A stretch of DNA of 11,419 nt, taken from JAAZMX01 sp035388025 (lineage in GTDB: Bacteria; Patescibacteriota; Patescibacteriia; UBA2196; GWA2-42-15). Position numbers and translations under genes: made by a program. Location of the stretch: contig DAOOPA010000027.1 in NCBI GenBank assembly GCA_035388025.1, positions 1 through 11,419 of the forward strand. The letters are read 5' to 3'. The notes below the pieces were generated by a model. That model had not been told where the DNA came from and did no database searches. It was given only the letters and a program-made list of their open reading frames with translations. Positions 1 through 5,777 of this stretch are shown here, piece by piece (positions within the stretch are counted from its first letter, which is position 1; the number at the start of each line of letters is the position of its first letter).

Positions 1-1025
1 TGCAAATGAATTTGGCAACCTGGGGTATGGCTGTGGCTTTCTCTGATATCAATGGACAAATTTCCGATAAAATAATGGGGATTTTTTCGCGCCGGTCGCC
101 TTTAAAATATCCTGCGGGTGTTTACCTTGAGACTTTAATAAATGATATGGAAAACAACTTAACAACGAGGGCTCATAGAGAGATCGCCTTATCTAAAAAC
201 GATAAGTATTTAAAAAATAAATACTTCTGGCTTGATCAGGGGTATATTGGCCGAGGACTTAGTCTAAAACAAATAAAAGACATTCGTCAGCAGGCAGTGT
301 ATATTGATACCAGCAAAGGTATAAAGAAAAATATACTACTGAGGGAGCTAGCGCTAACAACAACCGAAAAAAAATATTAGATATATATAAATGTCTGGCG
401 AATATTAAAGCGCGAAGAGCCGATTCTAGGCAATCACTATATGTGATAGTTAATCGTGTCATTGATTTACTGGCAAAGAGATGGGGCGTGCCGGCAAAGT
501 ATTTAGAAACATTCAGTATCAAAGAGATAATAAACATTATTGAAAAACCCCAAGAACTAGCAGAATCGCTGTACGAACGTTGGGAGTATTCTTTGTTTAT
601 ACCACATATGGCTGATAGCTATAAGGTTATTTGTGGCAAGAATAAGGTAGATGAATTCCTTTATAAAAATGGCAACCGAGAATATAATAAGCTAAAAAAG
701 CAAATGGTGGTGACTGGTCAAATAGCACAACCTGGCAAAGTTCGTGGTTACGTGAAGCTATTATTTGGACCACAGCATAATGCTAAAATTAAACGTGGCG
801 ATATATTGGTTTCCATTGCAACGAGCCCGCAATTACTACCAGCTATGGAACTGGCGGCGGCTTTTATAACTGATGGTCGGCGGAATTACTTCGCATGCCG
901 CTATTGTGGCTCGGGAGTTAAAAAAGCCCTGTGTTGTGGGTACAAAAATTGCCACACAAATACTGCGCGACGGTGATCTGGTGGAGGTGGATGCGGACGA
1001 GGGAGTGGTGAGAAAAATAAAATAA
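1..1025 (+). pseudogene. PEP-utilizing enzyme (PEP synthase/PPDK-like), 3' part, two frameshifts
   Basis: This is the C-terminal part of a PEP synthase/PPDK-like enzyme; the ATP-binding domain would lie upstream of the window. It is seen in three frame segments. The first runs open from the left edge to TAG 378-380. The second carries a PEP-enzyme-like helical region (ADSRQSLYVIVNRVIDLLAK) and the start of the swivelling domain (GQIAQPGKVRGYV, then KRGDILV). The third, from 876 to TAA 1023-1025, carries the phospho-histidine motif GGITSHAAIVAREL and the usual ending GDLVEVDADEGVVRKI. The first break is -1 at the A8 run 367-374: reading on in the other frame gives a smooth TTTEKKILDIY join. 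The second break is an extra G in GATGGTCGG near 875. Reassembled, the protein looks normal, so this is either a recently broken gene or two sequence errors. The family assignment is firm; the exact substrate is unknown. The next gene starts 5 bases downstream, suggesting co-transcription. Confidence 0.8.
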
Positions 1026-1030
1026 ATTTT

Positions 1031-1804
1031 ATGTCAAAAATAGTCGCTATTAGTTGCAGTAAAGTTGCCACCCCGGCGTTGTCAAATAAAAAAATTACCA
1101 AAAATCTGATTGGGACCTTTAATGCTGATAAAGAGCTGGTGAAATTGTGCGGGAAAAAAAGACCGACTCTTTTATTTATCCCTACCGCTTCTCTTGACTC
1201 GGCAGATTATGTAGGGTGCATCAGCAGATATTTTAACATAATTTTTGGCTGCAAGATCCAAGTATTATATTTAACCGCGGGGCGCTATTCTCATAAAGAG
1301 GCGCGCGATAAAATTCTCAAGGCCGATATTATTTATGTGGGTGGGGGTGATACTTTAAAAATGATGCACCTATGGAGAAAATATGGGATCGACAAATTGT
1401 TGTGTTTAGCGGCTGGAAAGAATACCGTTTTGGCTGGAGTGAGTGCCGGGGGAATTTGTTGGTTTGATGGTGGAAATTCTGACTCTAGAAGAAAAAATAA
1501 TCCGCAAGCTGGCTTGATAAAGGTTCAAGGTTTGGGATTTATAAAAGCGATTTTTTCTCCACATTATAAATCAGATGCCAGCCGCAAGGCTCATTTAAAA
1601 AGAATCTTGCGACACGACTCTAGAGTAGCTATTGCGACCGATGATTACTGCGCCATAGAAATAATCGATGATAAATTTAAAATCATAAAAAATAACAATA
1701 AATCCAATATTTATAAAGTATATTGGAAAAATAAAAAATTTTTTCACGAGAGGCTCGCTAATGACAAAGGGTACCTGCCCCTTGAAATGTTACTCAAAAA
1801 ATAG
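1031..1804 (+). CDS. S51-family peptidase (dipeptidase E/cyanophycinase-like)
   Basis: This 257-residue protein has the hallmarks of family S51 serine peptidases, which act on small peptides such as Asp-X dipeptides (PepE) or cyanophycin-type chains. The nucleophile motif GVSAGG is at residues 136-141, with Ser138 as the probable nucleophile. A glycine turn, YVGGGDTLKMM, lies at 102-112, and the probable catalytic His178 is in FSPHYKSD. There is no signal peptide or membrane segment, so it is cytoplasmic. Its length is close to the roughly 230-residue PepE plus a C-terminal tail. ATG 1031 is the first start after the upstream stop (1025); no Shine-Dalgarno sequence is visible, so translational coupling is likely. 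It sits between the broken PEP-utilizing gene and a tRNA-like gene, and another peptidase (M19) lies two genes downstream. Family membership is well supported; the specific substrate cannot be read from the sequence. Confidence 0.85.
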   Translation: MSKIVAISCSKVATPALSNKKITKNLIGTFNADKELVKLCGKKRPTLLFIPTASLDSADYVGCISRYFNIIFGCKIQVLYLTAGRYSHKEARDKILKADIIYVGGGDTLKMMHLWRKYGIDKLLCLAAGKNTVLAGVSAGGICWFDGGNSDSRRKNNPQAGLIKVQGLGFIKAIFSPHYKSDASRKAHLKRILRHDSRVAIATDDYCAIEIIDDKFKIIKNNNKSNIYKVYWKNKKFFHERLANDKGYLPLEMLLKK

Positions 1805-1822
1805 TAGATTTATTACAAACCT

Positions 1823-1897
1823 GGCCTGTTCGTCTAGTGTTTAGGATACCCTAATGTTTTTAGGGAGACGGGGGTTTAATTCCCTCACGGGCCGCCA
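1823..1897 (+). tRNA. tRNA-like gene: tRNA-Glu-type body with GUU anticodon, aberrant loops
   Basis: A full cloverleaf can be drawn. The acceptor stem 1823-1829/1887-1893 has 7 pairs including one G-U, with discriminator G1894 and encoded CCA 1895-1897. The D stem is GTCT/GGAT, as in tRNA-Glu. The anticodon stem 1849-1853/1861-1865 has 5 perfect pairs. The variable loop has 4 nt, as in tRNA-Glu, and the T stem is 1870-1874/1882-1886. The 7-nt anticodon loop is ATGTTTT, which puts GUU (Asn) at 34-36 after U33. The oddities are U37 in place of a purine, T at position 19 in place of G, and a T loop TTTAATT that lacks C56 and G57. The G19-C56 elbow pair is therefore replaced by T/T. Stem integrity and the encoded CCA argue for a real tRNA or tRNA-derived gene. 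The loops argue against an ordinary elongator tRNA. It lies 18 nt after the S51 peptidase stop and 5 nt before the next start codon. Confidence 0.7.
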
Positions 1898-1902
1898 AAA
1901 AT

Positions 1903-3363
1903 ATGGAAAAATTTTACGATGACCCGGGGTTGAATAAAATAGCAAATTTGGTGGTGGAACTGATGCCGACTTTGGCACAGTTTTTTCGTAGTGAGGAAAA
2001 TCTGGATGAATATTCGCGACGCATCAATACTTACCAAGCCCCGGCTACCTATATTGAAAGGCAAAAATATCTAAAAAAAATAATCCGAAAAAAAGTAGAC
2101 ACTATTTTTAACCAAGAGGAAAGAAAAAACATTGATCTGCGGATAGATGATAATACGGGACTGGTAGCCGGCAGTATGGATCATCATGGAATTTTGAATC
2201 ATCCAATTTTAACTTCCCTCCATGCGCTGACTAATTTTTATAAATTATACCACCGTGAACAGTTTGGCGATATTTTGACTTTTGCCACCTCCAATGTACC
2301 CTTTAATGACCCATTCCATAAAAGAGGAATAATTTTGCATGATAAAAAAATTAATTTATTCCCCAAAAAATATGGGCACAAGCTAATGTGGGGCATGCCG
2401 AAGTATGATTTTGATATTGCTGGAAGATTAAAAGAAAAACATCAGTGGCACCTGTTTGATACAGAGGAACAAAAATTTTTAGAAGAAATAACGACGGGGA
2501 TCAGAAGAATTGACACTTCAGGATGTCAATACCTTGGCGACCAGATGACCAAGATAAATTTTTATTTGTGGAAAAAGTTGTTTTCACTTGAGGCTCGGGA
2601 AAAAACTGCTAATTTGGTAATAATTGAGGATACGGTTTTTGTTGATTATTTGATAAATTTAATTAAAAACGAACCACAAAGTTTTATTTATCAAATGATC
2701 TTTGATAAAAGTTTTCGATCAAGGGCTTTGGATAAATTTGAGGGCATACCGGGAGCGTGGAATGATGAAAAGGAGCTGGGTAGTCAATTATTTTGGCTGG
2801 TCGACGAAGAAAACGAGCGGGTACGCTTGACAGTAGAGGAGGGTTCATTAGTGGGGGAAGGATACAAAATAACAATAGAGCCAGAAATAATTACTAAACT
2901 GTTGGCGGAGAAAAAATTAATCCCCTGCATGTTATTAAAATTCGCCTTGGTAATAGTCTATTTGGGCATGAAGACCTTGACGGGGTTTTCTCTAGAATAT
3001 ACGACTAGAATGGTCGGGGCGATTCGGGAATTGATTAAGGAAGATTTTCCGGATGAATATGAATTATCAGAAAAAATAATCCTAAACAGCATGAATGTCG
3101 CTTCCATAACCCTTGGCCCTGACGGACAAGGCGGTTGGAAAGAACTTTACGCTTTTGACGTTATTTTTAATGGCGGTTTTGATGAAAAAGTATTAGAAAA
3201 GATTGGCCGCATACAATACAAAGATTTACTTATACCCTATTTGGCCTTTGCTTATAGCTATGGGTTGAATAAATATGGCCGAGTCGAAGACGCGGTGATA
3301 TTGCCATATACAGAAATTGAGTTAAAGAAGATATTTGAAAATAGATTTAACAATTTATCCTAA
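1903..3363 (+). CDS. Uncharacterised 486-residue protein, His-rich N-terminal motif
   Basis: I do not recognise this family. The protein is soluble, with no signal peptide; the only strongly hydrophobic stretch, around residues 341-360, probably packs inside the fold. The likely functional core is residues 80-170. It contains an acidic/His cluster, SMDHHGILNHP (91-101), then ATSNVPFNDPFHKRGI (128-143), a nucleotide- or metal-site-like Asn/Asp/His run, and GHKLMWGMPKYD (158-169). A mixed domain with SGCQYLGDQMTK near 206-217 follows, and a C-terminal domain contains GPDGQGGW. The clustered His, Asp and Asn residues suggest a metal- or phosphate-binding enzyme, but that is inference only. ATG 1903 is the first start after the tRNA-like gene; no Shine-Dalgarno is possible except within the tRNA 3' end. 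Its TAA is 4 nt before the ATG of the M19 peptidase, so the two are almost certainly co-translated. Base composition matches its neighbours. Confidence 0.75.
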   Translation: MEKFYDDPGLNKIANLVVELMPTLAQFFRSEENLDEYSRRINTYQAPATYIERQKYLKKIIRKKVDTIFNQEERKNIDLRIDDNTGLVAGSMDHHGILNHPILTSLHALTNFYKLYHREQFGDILTFATSNVPFNDPFHKRGIILHDKKINLFPKKYGHKLMWGMPKYDFDIAGRLKEKHQWHLFDTEEQKFLEEITTGIRRIDTSGCQYLGDQMTKINFYLWKKLFSLEAREKTANLVIIEDTVFVDYLINLIKNEPQSFIYQMIFDKSFRSRALDKFEGIPGAWNDEKELGSQLFWLVDEENERVRLTVEEGSLVGEGYKITIEPEIITKLLAEKKLIPCMLLKFALVIVYLGMKTLTGFSLEYTTRMVGAIRELIKEDFPDEYELSEKIILNSMNVASITLGPDGQGGWKELYAFDVIFNGGFDEKVLEKIGRIQYKDLLIPYLAFAYSYGLNKYGRVEDAVILPYTEIELKKIFENRFNNLS

Positions 3364-3367
3364 AAAT

Positions 3368-4447
3368 ATGGGCGAACTAACATCAACCTTGCATACTGAC
3401 ATGTATCGCCCCAAGCCAGAGGGAGAGGGAAAAGACTACGAAATTGGTGATAATGGAGAAAGGATTTATAGGGCTAATATAACCGATAGGATAGAACAAT
3501 TCGGCATAACCAAATCTCAAGTGGAGGAAAAATTTAGGAAAAAGGCCGAGGAGTTGAGTTGGGAAGAATATAACGAATTGATGGCAGAATTGATAAACCG
3601 ATATTACGACGTGATTGTGTCTTCGGTTTTTGATAAATATTTATATCAAAATGAAGTCAATCCTGAACATGACCAAAGATTTAAAGATTTGATCGGGATG
3701 ACGGAAAAATATCACCAGCTGGGAGCAATGCCTGGCATGCAATTAATCAGAAGTAGCGCTGATTTTCAAAATCAAAATAATTTAGTATTAACCCTGGAGG
3801 GTGGAACACATTTAATCAAATCAAACGAGGATGTTAAAAAAATGGTGGATGCAGGGATAAAAATATTTGGCTTACAATATGGTGGGGATGAATCGCTTAA
3901 CATGATTGCCAGTAAAGATGGACTAACTCCTTTTGGCAAACAGGTGATAAAATATCTTTTTGAACATAATCTGGTGGTTGATTTGGCACACTCGGGATAC
4001 AAAACTAGACAAGAAGTAATGGGAATCGCTGAAGAATCCGATGCCGGCCGACTTTTATCATATACCCATGGTTCAACTGAAGAAGACATATCACCTGATT
4101 GGATAAATAAGATTGGCGAGAGAGCACTAAAAAAAGAAGAGGCGGAGAGAATAATAACAATGGGTGGTATAATTGGTTTGTGTGTATCGCAACCATTTTT
4201 TTCTGGAGCTGATCATATTGCCAAAAGAATAAACCAAATAGCCCAGAGAACTGGGCGAATAGATCGTTTGGCTATTGGTAGTGATTTTGGTGGATTGCCG
4301 CCAGGTTTAGTGACAGACATAAAAGGACCGGAAGATTTAGTAAAAATTGCCGATGTCTTGTCAGGACAATTTGGGTTTAAAGACGCTGAGATAGAACAAG
4401 TGATGAGAAGAAGTGCCAAAGAGTGGCTGGAGACGGCTATAGTATAA
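3368..4447 (+). CDS. Peptidase M19 (membrane dipeptidase family)
   Basis: This is a zinc dipeptidase of family M19, the renal dipeptidase fold (a TIM-barrel amidohydrolase that cleaves dipeptides, including D-residue-containing ones). All metal ligands appear in the expected order. Numbering from ATG 3368 (359 residues), they are HxD in TLHTDM (His9, Asp11), the bridging Glu144 in TLEGGTHL, His208 in VVDLAHSG, His234 in SYTHGST, and Asp306 in AIGSDFGG. The supporting motif GLTPFGKQV precedes the first inner His. The HxD-to-Glu spacing is about 30 residues longer than in the renal enzyme. No signal peptide is present, so it is probably cytoplasmic despite the family name. The start is uncertain: ATG 3368 lies 4 nt after the upstream stop, while an in-frame TTG at 3335 would add 11 residues and overlap the upstream gene. 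ATG is preferred because the HxD strand then sits at the N-terminus, as usual. It ends the plus-strand cluster. Confidence 0.9.
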   Translation: MGELTSTLHTDMYRPKPEGEGKDYEIGDNGERIYRANITDRIEQFGITKSQVEEKFRKKAEELSWEEYNELMAELINRYYDVIVSSVFDKYLYQNEVNPEHDQRFKDLIGMTEKYHQLGAMPGMQLIRSSADFQNQNNLVLTLEGGTHLIKSNEDVKKMVDAGIKIFGLQYGGDESLNMIASKDGLTPFGKQVIKYLFEHNLVVDLAHSGYKTRQEVMGIAEESDAGRLLSYTHGSTEEDISPDWINKIGERALKKEEAERIITMGGIIGLCVSQPFFSGADHIAKRINQIAQRTGRIDRLAIGSDFGGLPPGLVTDIKGPEDLVKIADVLSGQFGFKDAEIEQVMRRSAKEWLETAIV

Positions 4448-4463
4448 ACGACGCTAGATAATC

Positions 4464-4503
4464 AAAACCCGCTCCGATGTTCGTCGGCGCGGGATTTATT
4501 TTG
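4464..4503. terminator. Bidirectional intrinsic terminator (M19 gene and minus-strand small RNA)
   Basis: The stem is CCCGC-T-CCGA (4468-4477) against TCGG-C-GCGGG (4484-4493), with a TGTTCG loop: nine pairs with one internal mismatch. On the plus strand it is followed by ATTTATTTTG, giving a moderate terminator for the M19 cluster. On the minus strand it is followed directly by TTTTGAT, giving a good terminator for the small RNA. It is placed between the two convergent units. Confidence 0.8.
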
Positions 4504-4644
4504 CCCATATTACCCCCAACAGTGCCAGGATATGGCAGGAAAACCTGTATACCCTGAACTTGCGGCTAATCGGTCCGACAAGGAGGGGTGTCTTCACTTT
4601 CGCCACTGTTGAAGGAAATATGAGCAAAATGCTTCTCAAATTAT
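4464..4644 (-). ncRNA. Putative structured small RNA, about 181 nt, own promoter and terminator
   Basis: A promoter (4651-4679) and an intrinsic terminator (4464-4493) bracket a highly foldable minus-strand transcript. The closing stem P1 pairs 4630-4604 with 4524-4498 over 27 positions: 23 Watson-Crick, 3 G-U and one U-U. The non-Watson-Crick positions become G-U only when read on the minus strand; on the plus strand they would be C-A mismatches, which sets the direction. Inside P1 are a 21-nt single-stranded segment (4603-4583, ending ACACCCCTC), hairpin P2 (4582-4559, CTTG-T-CGG against CCG-CAAG) and hairpin P3 (4556-4526, 8 + 4 pairs around a TTTT loop). Together they form a three-way junction. 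Size and long closing helix recall 6S RNA, but the open loop is one-sided and no family signature is recognised. It has no SRP-type GGAAGCAGCC apical motif and no good reading frame. The C-rich segment resembles an anti-Shine-Dalgarno and could pair with mRNA; that is inference. Confidence 0.65.
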
Positions 4645-4650
4645 TAATAT

Positions 4651-4679
4651 AGGATAGCACGAATACAAAATTCTGTCAA
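4651..4679 (-). promoter_or_regulatory. Sigma70-type promoter of the small RNA, extended -10
   Basis: On the minus strand TTGACA (4679-4674) is followed by a 17-nt spacer and TATCCT (4656-4651). TGC precedes the -10, making it an extended -10 element. Transcription would start near 4644. The -35 box may lie in the outer end of the adjacent insertion sequence. Confidence 0.75.
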
Positions 4680-4715
4680 TGTCGTGTTATGGTTCAATAC
4701 CTTTGCACCACCCTG

Positions 4716-4724
4716 TGCTATCCT
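4716..4724 (+). promoter_or_regulatory. Possible extended -10 promoter for the transposase
   Basis: TGCTATCCT matches the extended -10 of the small-RNA promoter exactly and lies 8 nt before ATG 4733. No good -35 is found at 16-18 nt. The transcript would be nearly leaderless, or translation would begin at ATG 4745. Confidence 0.35.
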
Positions 4725-4732
4725 AACGGTAT

Positions 4733-5608
4733 ATGCCATACACTATGAATCCCAATTTACCGCGTCTTCGGATGCAGACCGCCAACCTGGTCTTAAAACA
4801 AGGTTGGAGCATGAGACAGACTGCTAGATATACTGGTTTTGATCACAGCACCATTAGTCGTTGGGTTAAGAAAGCTAGTCTTAGCAATCGAAGAATTATC
4901 CCAACAGAAAGCTCTAGGCCAAGGAGTCATCCACTGGCCCTTTCCAGTGAAATTGTTTCAGCAATTCTAACTCACCGTACTAAATATCATCGGTGTGCCG
5001 AGGTGATTCATCATCAACTAATTCAAAGTGGCTTAGCCGTTAGTTTGTCGTCAGTAAAAAGAACCTTAAAACATCACCACTACACTTATCCGAGTAAATG
5101 GAAAAAATGGCACACTTATCCTGAGCGCCCAATTGCATAAAAACCAGGGATTTTAGTGGAAATTGACTCCATGCGCGAGGGATTACCTAAGGAAGGACTC
5201 TATCTCTACGCTCTAATTGATACCTGTTCTAGGTGGGCTTATGCTAAGCCGGTAACCAAAGTAAATTCTTGGCAAAGCGTATGTTTCTATCGCGAAGCAA
5301 GACAAGCAGCTAGTTTTAATTTTCAAATGGTTCAGTCTGATCATGGTAGTGAATTTGCCAAGTGGTTTAGGAAACAATTAGTCTCTGATGGAATAGACCA
5401 TCGTCGTTCACGGGTGAGACGGCCCACAGATAACGGCCACATTGAAAGATTTATCAGGACGATCCAACAAGAATGTCTGGCCAGAACCGCTAGAAGTCTT
5501 AAGGCCTGGCAAAGGGAATTACCTGTATTTATTCATTACTACAATACCGAAAGGCCACATATGGGTATTGGAATGAAAACACCCATAGAAGTGGTGCGAA
5601 GCTATTGA
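4733..5608 (+). pseudogene. DDE transposase interrupted by an in-frame TAA stop
   Basis: One continuous frame of 292 codons is split only by TAA at 5138-5140; both sides stay in register. The N-terminal part (residues 1-135) has a helix-turn-helix at about 26-47 (SMRQTARYTGFDHSTISRWV). The C-terminal part is an RNase H-fold integrase core with catalytic Asp145 (VEIDSM), Asp203 (QSDHGSEF) and Glu238 (NGHIERFI). The last two give the D-34-E spacing typical of IS3/IS481 transposases, and the usual YNTERPHMGIG and TPIEV ending follows. The TAA could derive from CAA or AAA by one change. The downstream piece could restart at GTG 5156, but it would lack the DNA-binding domain, and no Shine-Dalgarno is seen. 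The most likely state is an inactivated transposase, still young because nothing else is damaged. A sequence error is the alternative. Confidence 0.85.
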
Positions 5609-5724
5609 CTAGAAAACATGTCGAAGTGGCAATCAATATAAGAGTAAAAAGTGAGAAACGACAAAGAATAGTGTTAGTTTATCATAGAAAAATTTGCCAG
5701 AACAAAGCCTTTGCGGCAGATTAC

Positions 5725-5751
5725 AAAAGGCCGCTTATAAAGCGGCCTTTT
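5725..5751. terminator. Perfect 12-bp bidirectional intrinsic terminator
   Basis: AAAAGGCCGCTT (5725-5736), loop ATA, AAGCGGCCTTTT (5740-5751). The GC-rich core is flanked by A and T runs, so it works on both strands. It lies 27 nt beyond the stop of the minus-strand membrane-protein gene and downstream of the transposase, separating the two convergent units. Confidence 0.9.
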
Positions 5752-5777
5752 CCCAAATAGAAGATAAAAGGAAGAGA

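Larger units (their letters stand above)
4651..4724. repeat. Perfect 10-bp inverted repeat flanking the IS/sRNA junction
   Basis: AGGATAGCAC (4651-4660) and GTGCTATCCT (4715-4724) are perfect inverted copies 54 nt apart. Each copy contains TGCTATCCT reading outward, that is, an extended -10 promoter motif. The left copy is the -10 of the small RNA. The right copy points toward the transposase start codon at 4733. Divergent promoters or paired binding sites are both possible. Confidence 0.7.
4674..5631 (+). mobile_element. Insertion sequence, IS481/IS3-like, about 0.96 kb (ends tentative)
   Basis: The element is defined by its single DDE transposase gene. Candidate terminal inverted repeats are TGTCAATGTCGTGTTATGG (from 4674, continuing to about 4701) and the reverse complement of about 5602-5631, which begins TGCCACTTCGACATG. 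They match only imperfectly, with gaps, but share the inner C(G/A)TGTT(A/T)T and TCAATA(C/G)C blocks and a TG outer end. The resulting size is normal for IS481 elements. No target-site duplication could be identified, so both boundaries are uncertain by tens of bases. Confidence 0.45.

Noticed and set aside
259..537. Minus-strand open frame over the PEP-utilizing gene
   Set aside because: It is antisense to recognisable protein sequence and has no family features.
3335..3367. TTG start for the M19 gene adding 11 residues
   Set aside because: It overlaps the upstream gene, has no good Shine-Dalgarno, and would move the HxD motif away from the N-terminus; kept as an alternative only.
4498..4630. 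Retron-type ncRNA (long a1/a2-like closing stem)
   Set aside because: There is no reverse transcriptase gene in the window and no long msd-like hairpin; the terminator follows directly.
4498..4630. Signal recognition particle RNA
   Set aside because: The apical GGAAGCAGCC-type motif is absent and the structure branches instead of forming one long hairpin.
4620..4652. Plus-strand 10-codon peptide MSKMLLKLLI after a GAAGGA motif, possible leader peptide
   Set aside because: It lies within the P1 stem and 5' end of the minus-strand RNA, ends far from the transposase start, and has no partner attenuator. The stem mismatches favour minus-strand RNA.
5137..5140. Stop-codon reassignment to explain the interrupted transposase
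   Set aside because: The codon is TAA, used as the normal stop of several genes here; the known CPR recoding concerns TGA, and no in-frame TGA occurs in the long genes.
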